Assembly (NCBI GenBank): GCA_045127535.1
Contig: JBGVQN010000053.1
Coordinates: forward strand, 3,820-67,819
DNA: 64,000 bases
Direction of reading: 5' to 3'
Source: UBA2942 sp045127535
GTDB lineage: Bacteria > Bacillota > Clostridia > Lachnospirales > Lachnospiraceae
Under the pieces are notes generated by a model. It was not told the origin of the DNA. It made no database searches and saw only the letters and a list, made by a program, of their open reading frames with translations. How positions within the stretch are numbered: the first letter of the stretch is position 1; every line of letters begins with the position of its first letter. Position numbers and translations under genes: made by a program. Below are positions 7,137-15,853 of this stretch, piece after piece.

Positions 7137-9851
7137 ATGAAGTGGAACGCATGTTTGCGCAGAGGAACTGCAATGGTTATGAGCGTCTTGATTTTGGTTA
7201 CGGCTTCATCAGACGCGCTGGCGGGAGGAGATGCATTAGTGCCTTCTTACACGTATGCTTCCGAAGATGAGGAATATATCTTTGAAAAGCTTTCTCATCC
7301 GGATAAGGCGCCCCAGACTGCGGATGGTATCGTGGATTATGTAGGAGCAGGAATCGTATCCGCAGAGGATCAGGGACAGGGAGACAGAGGACAGAATTAT
7401 GCATGGTCGGCCGTTTCTTATGTAGACAGTGAGGGTGAGGAATGGGTTTATGTAGGTACCTGCTACAACGCCATGGGAAATACATTGACCCTGATGGATT
7501 CCGCATTGGGAAATAGCTTTGACGCGGACGTTATGGAAGCAGGTCTCAACGCCCTGTTCAATGGTACCTTTTTTACTTCCCAGGAGGATGGGGGGACGTC
7601 AAAAGGCGTTCTTGTAAAGGTGAATGTGAATACGGGCGAAGTAAAGCTGCTGATGTCTGCGGGCAGTACCGGCCAGGGAGTATTGTTCAGAAACGCGATC
7701 CAGTATGATGGAAAACTGTATTTTTGCGGCAGCGTGGCGCAAAGCGGCGGTGTCGGGGCGCTGCCTAGTATCTGGGAAGTAGACCCGGAAAACGGGGATG
7801 CCGTTCAGTGCGTTCATTGCGGACTAAACAATATGGCAGAGTATGTGCAGGCATATCGTGCAGGGATCTGTACCGGTATTCGAGGTATGACGGAATTTAG
7901 AGATCAGTTGGTAATTAGCTGTGTAGGAGTGGAAGGGCCATATATTTCTATCAGCGCAGACCCATCTTCCGGAGAGTTTACAGAAATCGCGGATTTAGAG
8001 GATTTATTTGGTTATCCCGCATATCATTATAGCGACAGTATCTTTGGCGGATCTATCTGGGAAATCGTTCCTTACAATGGAAGCTTGTATGTGGCATTGT
8101 GTACCGGGACGCCGGACAATAAGCCGAGCGAATATTCCATGCAGTCCTTTGCCATTGTTCGGGGAGACTGTAATGGCGACCCGAGCGATCCAGAAAGCTG
8201 GACATGGACCAGTATAGTAGGCGACCAGGAGCGCGACGGCGCAAAATATACATTCGGCATTGATCCGGAACGTACCCGGGCAGGCGCCTGCAATCTGGTA
8301 GTATATGACGATTACCTCTACATTGGAGAATACAACGATGCGGAAATCGCACTGGAAGATGTTATTTTTAAAAAGGATTTCCGCTTTATCGCAGAAAATC
8401 TGAGCCAGTCAGTCAGTCTGTACCGTATGGATCAGAATGAGAATATTGAACTGGTTATGGGAGATGCGACAGAGATGTTCCCAGAAGGGGGCATATCCGG
8501 CCTGTCCTCTGGTTTCGGAGGAAACCGGGAAAATCAGTACATCTGGCAGATGCAGGAATACCAGGGAAAATTGTATGTAGGTACTTTCGATAACAGCAGC
8601 CTGTTAGAACCCCTTGGCCAGTTTACCAACGGGGACCTGTTAGAAATGACGCCCGAAGAGTGGAAGAGCCAGATCAACTATCTGAAAGTGCTGGTTCAGG
8701 TGCTGATTGAGAAGAATTACCCGGCGGAAAGCGAACCGGAGACACCTGTAGAGGAGAGCGCAGAGACACCAGAGACATCTGCGGAGGAGAGCAGTGAAGC
8801 ACCGGAAACATCTGTAGAGGAAAGCGCAGAGACACCGGAGACATCTGCAGAGGAGAGCAGTGAAGCACCGGAGGCTTCTTCAGAAGAAAGCAGTGAGGAA
8901 ATGGAGACTTCTCTAGAAGACAGCATGCAGGAGCAGGAACCGTCTGCTGGGGAGAGTTTCTATGAAGAGGATAGTGTAGAAGAGTCAGGGATGGTTCAGG
9001 ATGAAATCATGGATCCGCAGGAAGAGGCTCGGCAGCAGATTATGGATGCGGTAGAAGCTGTAGCGGCACAGGAACCGGCAGTCATGGCGGTGGACGGCAC
9101 GGTGACGGTATTTACCCTCAGTGAAGAACAGTTAGACGCCATGGAGCAGGAGCTTTTAACAGGTGTAATCCAGGCAGATTCTTTGGAGGAATCTTTTGCG
9201 GAAGATTTGATGGAACTAAATTATTATCTGGATACATACACATCCATGCTGGATGAGAGTGTGACCGAAGAGTTTGCGGAGGCTTATGAGGCATTATACC
9301 AGTCCTATGAAGAATTAAAAACCCGTTTGCCAGAGAAGCTTATGGAATACTATCAGAATCTGCTGCAGAATGAAACAGTTGTAAACCTGCGCAGCTTGAT
9401 TCAATGCATGAAAATACTCAGCACAGCAGAGAGAGGTTTTGACTTATATGTCAGTGAAGACGGGGTGAATTTCGCTACTGTAACTACAGATGGCTTCGGA
9501 GATCCGTATAATCATGGGCTGCGCGTATTCGCTACCACGCCAAACTGGATGGTTGTCGGCACGGCCAACCCGTTTTTTGGGACACAGTTATGGAGAATGG
9601 CAGGGGATGACACCGTAGATCCTGATGACCCGCAAAACCCGACAGGTCCGTCAGACCCGCAAGACCCGACAGATCCGACAGATCCGCAGGACCCCACAGA
9701 TCCGCAAGACCCGGTAGACCCCATTACTCCGGAGACGGCGCCTGGAACAGGTGATGCAGGTCATGCAGCCGGATGGTGCGCAGTATTTTTTGTATCCGGC
9801 GGTTGCATGGGCGGCTGCATTTACCGTCGCAAGCGGACATTTGGGAAGTAA
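7137..9851 (+). CDS. Large secreted, probably wall-anchored beta-propeller-like surface protein
   Basis: A 904-residue protein with strong site AAAGGAGG 8 bases before ATG. Residues 1-30 are a signal peptide ending near SSDALAGG. Residues 40-500 are rich in Gly/Tyr/Trp beta segments with repeated 'GKLYVG' or 'GSLYVAL' type strands, suggesting a beta-propeller. Residues about 525-620 are a low-complexity tract of near-identical ETPETSAEESSEAP units. Residues about 645-760 are helical; a further propeller-like piece follows (DLYVSEDGVNFATV). A proline/aspartate tract (DPQDPTDP repeats, about 825-865) leads to an APGTGD motif, a hydrophobic stretch and a basic tail RRKRTFGK, a sortase-signal-like ending with a non-standard motif. 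No known function; adhesin or environmental sensing is only a guess. Confidence 0.75.
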   Translation: MKWNACLRRGTAMVMSVLILVTASSDALAGGDALVPSYTYASEDEEYIFEKLSHPDKAPQTADGIVDYVGAGIVSAEDQGQGDRGQNYAWSAVSYVDSEGEEWVYVGTCYNAMGNTLTLMDSALGNSFDADVMEAGLNALFNGTFFTSQEDGGTSKGVLVKVNVNTGEVKLLMSAGSTGQGVLFRNAIQYDGKLYFCGSVAQSGGVGALPSIWEVDPENGDAVQCVHCGLNNMAEYVQAYRAGICTGIRGMTEFRDQLVISCVGVEGPYISISADPSSGEFTEIADLEDLFGYPAYHYSDSIFGGSIWEIVPYNGSLYVALCTGTPDNKPSEYSMQSFAIVRGDCNGDPSDPESWTWTSIVGDQERDGAKYTFGIDPERTRAGACNLVVYDDYLYIGEYNDAEIALEDVIFKKDFRFIAENLSQSVSLYRMDQNENIELVMGDATEMFPEGGISGLSSGFGGNRENQYIWQMQEYQGKLYVGTFDNSSLLEPLGQFTNGDLLEMTPEEWKSQINYLKVLVQVLIEKNYPAESEPETPVEESAETPETSAEESSEAPETSVEESAETPETSAEESSEAPEASSEESSEEMETSLEDSMQEQEPSAGESFYEEDSVEESGMVQDEIMDPQEEARQQIMDAVEAVAAQEPAVMAVDGTVTVFTLSEEQLDAMEQELLTGVIQADSLEESFAEDLMELNYYLDTYTSMLDESVTEEFAEAYEALYQSYEELKTRLPEKLMEYYQNLLQNETVVNLRSLIQCMKILSTAERGFDLYVSEDGVNFATVTTDGFGDPYNHGLRVFATTPNWMVVGTANPFFGTQLWRMAGDDTVDPDDPQNPTGPSDPQDPTDPTDPQDPTDPQDPVDPITPETAPGTGDAGHAAGWCAVFFVSGGCMGGCIYRRKRTFGK

Positions 9852-10259
9852 ACAGACAAATACAGGAAAGCCCGTGATTGTTTTTTTGAAACAGGAAGCC
9901 CACTGGCTTTCGTGCAATGGGTAGTTCACTGAATGAAGAAAATTGTATGATAATAGGAAAAGCTGTTGTAAAAGGAGATAGGATATCTGCTATTGCAACA
10001 GCTTTCTTTTTAACCGTGCGAATGCTGCATGTAATCAAGTGGATGAATTGGGATTGTCTTTTCCAGGTCACAAAATGTGTTGTACGTTTCTGCGTATGAT
10101 GATGAAAAATTGAGAAATAGTGCTAACTCATAATAATCTTTTTCCGTTCAAATCATTTATTGCTTCAACAATGGATATTTTTTTCAAGATTGCACACACT
10201 GTATCCAGAGCCTGAATCATACATTTTACACTGTACAGGCAGTGACAGGAGGTCCGGCA
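9852..10259. other. 408-base gap upstream of the V-ATPase operon
   Basis: No convincing coding sequence. It contains the terminator at 9957-10012, then an AT-rich stretch to 10200 that is the likely promoter region of the V-ATPase operon. TTGCAC near 10192 and TTACACT near 10228 are weak candidates that I could not pair at a convincing spacing. Confidence 0.4.
9957..10012 (+). terminator. Intrinsic terminator after the surface protein gene
   Basis: AAAGCTGTTG (9958-9967) pairs with CAACAGCTTT (9996-10005), followed by CTTTTT. The loop is long, about 28 bases. Confidence 0.75.
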
Positions 10260-10595
10260 ATGATGTCAGATACGGTACAATCCATTATGCAGGCAGAAAA
10301 CCAGGCAAAAAAAACGGTTGAAGCTGCAGAAAGCCAGGCAGAAAAAACAAAAGCCCAGGCTTTGCAGCAGGCAGCAGACCAGAAACACCAGATCAAACTG
10401 GAAACCCAGGAGAAAATCTGCCAGATGGAGCAGTCTGCTGCAAAATGGCGCCAATCCCTGCTGCAGACCTACAGACAGCAGGCAGAAGATCATTTAAAAA
10501 CACTGCGCCAGCAGGCAGAAGCAAAAAGAATGCAGGCGGTAGAAATGATCATTCAGGAACTATTAAAAGAAGGCAGAAGCGAAAGGCAATTGTAA
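10260..10595 (+). CDS. ntpF: V-type ATPase peripheral-stalk coiled-coil subunit (G/H type)
   Basis: About 111 residues, almost wholly a Q/E/K/A-rich coiled coil, as expected for the stator subunit that pairs with subunit E to link V1 to membrane subunit I. ATG 10260 is chosen because AGGAGG sits 7 bases upstream; an in-frame GTG at 10242 lies before that site, and a second ATG follows at 10263. First gene of an operon whose order matches Enterococcus ntpFIKECGABD. The last codons (RQL and stop) fall inside AGGCAATTG-like sequence of an end-only palindromic element remnant, so the C-terminus may have been rewritten by an insertion. Confidence 0.85.
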   Translation: MMSDTVQSIMQAENQAKKTVEAAESQAEKTKAQALQQAADQKHQIKLETQEKICQMEQSAAKWRQSLLQTYRQQAEDHLKTLRQQAEAKRMQAVEMIIQELLKEGRSERQL

Positions 10596-10658
10596 TACCG
10601 GACGCTTTCAGCGGTATCTGTCAAAGCTGATATTGGATGCAGTTGTGCAAATATCTAA
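10583..10658 (-). repeat. End-only remnant of the palindromic element (copy H)
   Basis: The termini of the family are kept without the core: AGGCAATTG, then TACCGGACGCTTT (10596-10608), then CAAAGCTGATA (10622-10632) and GTTGTGCAAATATCTAA. These align with the two ends of copy A. The piece overlaps the end of ntpF. It looks like an internal-deletion derivative. Confidence 0.65.
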
Positions 10659-10791
10659 AATCAAAGTATCAGAAAGACGATATACTAATTATACGAACTG
10701 TTTTATTGGCCTAAACAGCAAAATGGATAGAGCTCTGACTGGCTGTTAAGGATATGAACCATAAATAAATTGCAGTGGGAAGGAGGATATT

Positions 10792-12786
10792 ATGTCAGTT
10801 GTAAAGATGTGCAAGATACAGCTGTGTGGATGGAAACAACAGCGTAAGCAGGTCATTGAAATCATCCAGCACTTAGGGATCCTGGAACTGACAGAGGAAC
10901 CGCCACAGGCAGGCATGAAGCGTATGGATACAGAGTCTGTTTCCAGGCAGCTGTGGGAACAGGTCAGAAAGGCAGAGCAAGCCATTGCAGTTTTGCAGGA
11001 AGCGGCAGCTGCCCAGGCACCGTCAGAAAGAATGACAGGAAAAAGCAGCCAGCAGGCATCTGAGGAACCATACTCCACAAAGCCTCCGGATCTGGAGGAG
11101 ATGCCGGGGCTGATCTATCGGATCCTGCAAAACCGGGAAGACTACAAAAAGACCCTTGGGGCGCTTGGCAGTCTGGAAAAGCAGGAGGCAGAGCTTGCAA
11201 GATGGCAGGCACTGACCTGTCCCATGGGACTGCAGGAGACTGAGCAGACCAGGATATGGTTTGGAATATTTCCGGGGCTTTATACAAAAGAAATGGCAGA
11301 AGAAATCCTTACACAGGGCATAGACACTGCTGTGCCGGCACAGGTGCATATCATTTCTGCAGACAAATACCAGACCTGCATTGGGGTAGTGAGCCACAAG
11401 TCTGTGGCACAACAGGTCTATGACCTGCTGCATGCCCACCATATGACGGATGCTCCCGATCTGACGGAGCAGATCCCAAAAGACGCTGCTGCTGCCTGTC
11501 AGGAAGCCCAAAGACAGCACCGCCGCCATCTGCAGCTGCTGACAGGTGAATTGACTGCCCTTGGTGACTGTATACAGGAGCTGGAGTCCTATGCAGATGC
11601 ATCCAGAGCCAGGGCAGTGAAATATGATGCCTTAAAGGAGCTGAATCAATCAGAATACTGCTTTTTTCTGCAGGGCTATCTGCCTGAGGCACGCTCAGAG
11701 CAGTTGGCGCAGGCCTTGGCAGACTATACAGTACAGATAGAGACCATTCCTTTGGCAGAAAATGAAGAACTGCCCATACTCCTGCAGAACAATACTGCTG
11801 CAGAGCCCTTAGAAGGAGTGGTGGCATCCTATGGACTGCCAGGGGAAAAAGAGTTTGACCCCACCGGGATCATGAGCATTTTTTATTATGTATTTTTCGG
11901 CATAATGCTTTCTGACGCAGTATATGGACTGCTGATCAGCCTGACCTGCTTTTTACTGCTGCGCTCTATGGCTGACAAGGAAAGCGCCTTTGCAAAATCC
12001 ATTCGGATGTTTTTTTACTGCGGCATCTCCACATTGGTCTGGGGGATCCTGTTTGGCAGCTACTTTGGAGATCTGGCAGTGCTGTTGTCAGAACGGACAG
12101 GCTATGACCTGACCATCCCTCCCCTGTGGTTTGCGCCACTGGACGACCCAATGCGCATGCTGATGTACTCCATGCTTTTTGGGGTCATACATCTGTTTAC
12201 CGGGCTGGGCTGCAGCGGCTACCTGCTGTTAAAAGCAGGCAGAGTGGCAGACTTTATTTGTGATGTGGTGCTGTGGTACGTACTGCTCTGTGGTCTGCTC
12301 CTGCTGTTACTGCCAAGCAGCATCTTCACTGCCATCTCCGGCATCACGCTGGTACTCCCCTCCTGGTTAGTCAGTACAGGCGGTATCCTGGCAGCCTCAG
12401 GAGCCATAGGTCTGCTACTGTTTGCCGGCAGAAATGCAGCAAATGTGGGAGTACGGCTGGCCCTTGGAGGCTATGCACTATACAATCTTACCGGCTGGCT
12501 CAGTGATGTCTTGTCCTACTCAAGACTGCTGGCCTTAGGTCTGGCGACCGGTGTCATTGCCTCTGTCATCAATACCATGGCAGGCATGATGGGCAGCGGT
12601 CTGTTAGGAAACATCGGATTTCTCCTGATCTTCCTGATCGGCCACACCTTTAACATTGCAGTAAACCTGCTGGGTGCATACGTCCACACCAACCGCCTCC
12701 AATATGTAGAATTCTTCGGCAAATTTTACACCGGCGGCGGCAGACCCTTTGCCCCCTTCACAGAACAAAAACAATACAGCAGATAA
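10792..12786 (+). CDS. ntpI: V-type ATPase membrane subunit I (a-type)
   Basis: 664 residues, the expected size for subunit I, which forms the ion half-channels beside the K ring and anchors the stalks. The N-terminal half (to about residue 340) is soluble and helical. The C-terminal half holds about seven or eight membrane segments starting near FYYVFFGIMLSDAVYGLL (around 363). Segments include SDVLSYSRLLALGLATGVIA (around 572), which carries the conserved Arg, and a loop with GHTFNIAVNLLGAYVHTNRLQYVEFFGKFY near the end, both typical. The ribosome site GGAAGGAGG precedes ATG. The last 200 bases are C-rich and G-poor. Confidence 0.95.
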   Translation: MSVVKMCKIQLCGWKQQRKQVIEIIQHLGILELTEEPPQAGMKRMDTESVSRQLWEQVRKAEQAIAVLQEAAAAQAPSERMTGKSSQQASEEPYSTKPPDLEEMPGLIYRILQNREDYKKTLGALGSLEKQEAELARWQALTCPMGLQETEQTRIWFGIFPGLYTKEMAEEILTQGIDTAVPAQVHIISADKYQTCIGVVSHKSVAQQVYDLLHAHHMTDAPDLTEQIPKDAAAACQEAQRQHRRHLQLLTGELTALGDCIQELESYADASRARAVKYDALKELNQSEYCFFLQGYLPEARSEQLAQALADYTVQIETIPLAENEELPILLQNNTAAEPLEGVVASYGLPGEKEFDPTGIMSIFYYVFFGIMLSDAVYGLLISLTCFLLLRSMADKESAFAKSIRMFFYCGISTLVWGILFGSYFGDLAVLLSERTGYDLTIPPLWFAPLDDPMRMLMYSMLFGVIHLFTGLGCSGYLLLKAGRVADFICDVVLWYVLLCGLLLLLLPSSIFTAISGITLVLPSWLVSTGGILAASGAIGLLLFAGRNAANVGVRLALGGYALYNLTGWLSDVLSYSRLLALGLATGVIASVINTMAGMMGSGLLGNIGFLLIFLIGHTFNIAVNLLGAYVHTNRLQYVEFFGKFYTGGGRPFAPFTEQKQYSR

Positions 12787-12852
12787 CCCCACACAAATAC
12801 AAACAGAACCTTCAAAAAATAAATTTCACAACCGAAAGAAAGAGGTAAAAAA

Positions 12853-13323
12853 ATGGATTTGGGTGTTTTTTATGGGATCTTGGGGGCAGCTGTGGCAGTG
12901 CTGCTGGCAGGTGCAGGCTCCTCGATTGGAGTCGGTATCGCAGGGCAGGCTGCTGCCGGCGTAGTCACAGAAGACCCGGACAAGTTTGCCAAAGTGCTGA
13001 TCATGGAGCTGCTGCCCGGTACCCAGGGACTTTACGGCCTGATCATCGGTTTTGTCACACTGTCCAAGATCGGTATCTTAGGCGCAGGTGTGCCAGTCAG
13101 TGCAGAAAGCGGCCTGATGCTCCTTGCAGCCTGTCTGCCTATTGGCATCGTAGGTCTGATCTCCGGCATCTATCAGGGCAAAGCAGCTGCTTCCAGTATA
13201 GGGATCATAGCCCGCAAGCCGGAGCAGTTTGGTAAGGCCATGCTGCTGCCAGCCATGGTAGAGACCTATGCGATCCTGGCACTGCTGATCTCCTTTTTGG
13301 CAGTCAGCGGCATTACGGTCTAA
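12853..13323 (+). CDS. ntpK: V-type ATPase proteolipid subunit K (c ring)
   Basis: 156 residues with four membrane helices arranged as a tandem duplication of a two-helix hairpin, the usual V-type c-subunit fold. The ion-binding Glu is in MVETYA (E137) in the fourth helix; the first hairpin has the related LLPGTQGLYG without an equivalent carboxylate. This pattern gives one ion site per subunit. Sequence alone does not settle whether H+ or Na+ is carried. The site AGAGG is 7 bases before ATG. The stop codon lies at the start of a 63-bp tandem repeat. Confidence 0.95.
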   Translation: MDLGVFYGILGAAVAVLLAGAGSSIGVGIAGQAAAGVVTEDPDKFAKVLIMELLPGTQGLYGLIIGFVTLSKIGILGAGVPVSAESGLMLLAACLPIGIVGLISGIYQGKAAASSIGIIARKPEQFGKAMLLPAMVETYAILALLISFLAVSGITV

Positions 13324-13496
13324 AAACAGTTTGAGCTGTGTACGGAGTCAAAAATGTCAGAGAGAGGCAGAAAGCCTCCCGTCTGAAAACAGTTTGAGCT
13401 GTGTACGGAGTCAAAAATGCCAGAGAGAGGCAGAAAGCCTCCGGTCTAAAAACGGTTTGAGCTGGGTATGGAAGCAAAAGGAAAGGCGGTGAAAAC
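13318..13496 (+). repeat. 63-bp tandem repeat at the end of ntpK
   Basis: A 63-base unit starting at the last Val codon and stop of ntpK (GTCTAAAAACAGTTTGAGC) is repeated at 13381 and, degenerate, at 13444. Units 1 and 2 differ at only a few positions; the third diverges into the ntpE ribosome binding region (GGAAAGGCGG). Such duplication starting at a stop codon suggests slippage or template switching. Confidence 0.85.
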
Positions 13497-14114
13497 ATGT
13501 CCGGATTGGAGCGAATGATACAGCTGATCACAGCAGATGGAGAAAACAAGGCAAAAGAGATCCTGGAAGATGCCAGGAGACAGGCAGATCAGATGCTGGC
13601 ACAGGGGCAGACAGAAGGAGAAGCCCTGAAACAGGAGCTGCTGTCCCAGGCCAAAGCCGCTCAGGAAAAAGAGGACAAACAGGCAAAAGCAGGTGCAGAG
13701 CGTATGTATAAAAGGCAGCTGCTGCAGACCAAGCAGGAGATCCTGGAAAGCATTTTTGCCCAGGCCGCCCAGACCTTTGCCTCTTTGCCGGAAAAAACCT
13801 ATTGGCAGTGGATGGAAGGACAGTTAAAGCCACTGCTGCAGGCAGGAGAGGGGATCCTTTACTGCAGAAAACAAGACTGTCAGGGGATCCCTCCGGCTCT
13901 CTGGCTGAGGCTGAAAGCAATGGCTTTGGCAAAGGGCGGTACGCTGCAGCTGCAGTGCGCCCCGGAGCCTGTGGAGGCAGGATTTATACTGGCTTACGGT
14001 CAGGTACTGGAAAACCGCACCCTGTCTGTATTGCTGGCAAGCAGACGGCAGGAATTAGAAGACCGTTTAAACCGGTATCTGTTTGCAGAAAGCCCTGATC
14101 AGATTACAACCTGA
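13497..14114 (+). CDS. ntpE: V-type ATPase peripheral-stalk subunit E
   Basis: 205 residues. The N-terminal half (about 1-100) is a Q/A/E-rich helix, the part that pairs with the G/H-type subunit, and the C-terminal half is a mixed alpha/beta domain contacting V1. Starts with ATG after AAAGGCGG. It sits between K and C, as in ntpFIKECGABD. Confidence 0.9.
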   Translation: MSGLERMIQLITADGENKAKEILEDARRQADQMLAQGQTEGEALKQELLSQAKAAQEKEDKQAKAGAERMYKRQLLQTKQEILESIFAQAAQTFASLPEKTYWQWMEGQLKPLLQAGEGILYCRKQDCQGIPPALWLRLKAMALAKGGTLQLQCAPEPVEAGFILAYGQVLENRTLSVLLASRRQELEDRLNRYLFAESPDQITT

Positions 14115-14164
14115 TCAAATCACAAACTGATCAGATCACAATCGGCGCAGAAAGAGGGTAAGCA

Positions 14165-15073
14165 ATGGGCAGAAACTACACCTATGAGGCAGCAAGAGTC
14201 AGAGCAGCAGAGGCTCGTCTGTTGACCGAAGAAGATTACAGAAGACTGGAGGGAGAGCAGTCAGAACAGGGGCTGGTACGTCAGTTAAAAGATAAGGGAC
14301 TGGGAGGGGCAGACGCAGAGACTGCCAGAGAACTACTCAGAGCAGAGGAAGAACAGCTGCAGAGATCAGCCAGGGAGATGTTAGGGACAGGGCTGGTATA
14401 CCGTGTATTTTGTCTGTCTCAGGTGTACGAACAGTTAAAGCTGGAACTGAAGCAAAATTACTGCAGCCTGACAGAGCGGACAGTAAAAGGATTCATTACA
14501 GAATCCATGAAACAGCGTTTTCCATTCTGGACAGAAGCCATGGAGCGTGCAGCTGCAGAGGCCATGCAGGTCTTGCTGGAGACAGGCAATGCCCAGCAGT
14601 TTGATATGATACTGGATCAGGCAGCCTACGGAGAGCTTGCTGCTGCAGCCAGAGAGACCCGCATCACTGCTCTCATCACCTATACCAAAAGAAAGACAGA
14701 GACTGCCAACCTGCGGATCGCACTGCGAAGCGCTGCCATGGGAAAACCAGCAGGGTTTCTGCAGGAAGCGCTGATACAGCAAAAAGGTCCTGGCAGCTTT
14801 ACTCTGGCAGAGCAGGCTGCCAAAGGCACAGATACCCTGCTGGCCTATCTGGAAAAAAACGGATGGCAGGAAGCTGCAGCAGCATGGAAGCAGTCCCCCT
14901 CCGATTTTGAACAGTGGTGCCAGACATATGAAAAAGCAGGCCTGCAGCAGACCAGACAATGGGAGCCCTTTGGGGTCGTAATGGGTTACCTTTTGAAGAA
15001 ACAGGAAGAAATCCGACGGCTGCGGCGCATTGCAGGCGCATTGACCTGGAAGCCTGCATCCGTTCAAATCTAA
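14165..15073 (+). CDS. ntpC: V-type ATPase subunit C (AC39/d type)
   Basis: 302 residues, helical, of the V_ATPase_d/AC39 family, which caps the K ring and connects it to the central stalk. Starts GRNYTYEAARVRAAEARLL and ends with VMGYLLKKQEEIRRLRRIAGALTW, the conserved 'YL..K..EI..LR.I..G' signature of the family. ATG follows AAAGAGGG. 50 bases after ntpE. Confidence 0.92.
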   Translation: MGRNYTYEAARVRAAEARLLTEEDYRRLEGEQSEQGLVRQLKDKGLGGADAETARELLRAEEEQLQRSAREMLGTGLVYRVFCLSQVYEQLKLELKQNYCSLTERTVKGFITESMKQRFPFWTEAMERAAAEAMQVLLETGNAQQFDMILDQAAYGELAAAARETRITALITYTKRKTETANLRIALRSAAMGKPAGFLQEALIQQKGPGSFTLAEQAAKGTDTLLAYLEKNGWQEAAAAWKQSPSDFEQWCQTYEKAGLQQTRQWEPFGVVMGYLLKKQEEIRRLRRIAGALTWKPASVQI

Positions 15074-15121
15074 GGCGCAAGCCTTGCCTCATAGAAACGC
15101 ATGATCATCAATGGAGGAAGC

Positions 15122-15472
15122 ATGGAACAGATACCGCAGGAATCAAAAAAACAAACCATAGCTGTCATTGGCACATGGGAAAGCATCTATGGCTTTGGCG
15201 CTCTTGGCATGCAGCTCTATCCCGCCAAAGACCAGACAGAAGCAGCAGCCCACTTTAAGACCTGCTGCACCAAAAAAGTCCCTCTCATCTATATCACCGA
15301 ACAATACGCAGCCAAACTGCAGCCGGAAATCGCAGCCCAGGAACCCCAGACCTACCCAATCATCATCCCCATCCCCGGCCTCAAGGACAACACCGGGCTA
15401 GGCATAGCAAACATCAAAAACACTGTAATACAAGCCATCGGAGCCGACATCCTCTTTTCCAAACCTGTATAA
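15122..15472 (+). CDS. ntpG: V-type ATPase central-stalk subunit F
   Basis: About 116 residues, the small Rossmann-like F subunit of the central rotor (KQTIAVIGTWESIYGFGALG near the start, YPIIIPIPG near the end). ATG 15122 is preferred because GGAGG lies 4 bases upstream, although an in-frame ATG exists at 15101 with no ribosome site. The 3' half is strongly C-rich: by hand count 15241-15420 has 66 C and 29 G. It is followed by palindromic copy C. Confidence 0.88.
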   Translation: MEQIPQESKKQTIAVIGTWESIYGFGALGMQLYPAKDQTEAAAHFKTCCTKKVPLIYITEQYAAKLQPEIAAQEPQTYPIIIPIPGLKDNTGLGIANIKNTVIQAIGADILFSKPV

Positions 15473-15582
15473 GAGTGTATGAGAGGCGCAGGAAAGCCAG
15501 TAGGACATTCGAAAATACCCCAAGGTACCAGGGTTTGGAATTGATTGAGAAGTTTGTGAGAAGTTTGTGAGAAGTGTAGTGG

Positions 15583-15821
15583 TTTGCGAAACTGTGTTTG
15601 CTGGTTTGGGTGGGCATGTCGTTTGTCAAAAACCGAAGGAAAACGCCGGTACTTAGGCGCCAGATCAAGGCAAGCAGCAGAAAGCTTGCTTGCTGATGCT
15701 TGCCTTGATCTGGCACCTTAGTATCCGCTGCGTTTGACTCATATATGAGTTTGACTCAGAGCGAGAGCGTGTTTTGCACGAAGGACATGCCCACCCAAAC
15801 CAGCAAATACAGTTTCGCAAA
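15583..15821 (+). repeat. Nested palindromic element, copy C
   Basis: About 239 bp. The outer arm TTTGCGAAACTG through GGGTGGGCATGTC (15583-15620) pairs with 15785-15821. The left core GAAAACGCCGGTACTTAG (15639-15656) is exact. The inner stem 15657-15678 pairs with 15694-15716 and is capped by the apical block CAGCAGAAAGCTTGCTTGCT, also found in copy D. The right core is TTAGTATCCGCTGCGTTT, then a local duplication (TTTGACTCA twice, around a palindromic ATATAT) before GAGCGAGAGCGTG. The terminal AAAGCGTCCG motif is absent here. The remaining gap (15473-15582) holds short GAAGTTTGTGA duplications and no gene. Confidence 0.88.
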
Positions 15822-15853
15822 AGTCAGAAAATAAACTGAAAGGAATACAGAAC

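Noticed and set aside
12786..12852. Palindromic element between ntpI and ntpK
   Set aside because: The gap is only 66 bases, C/A-rich, and lacks the core motifs and inverted arms.
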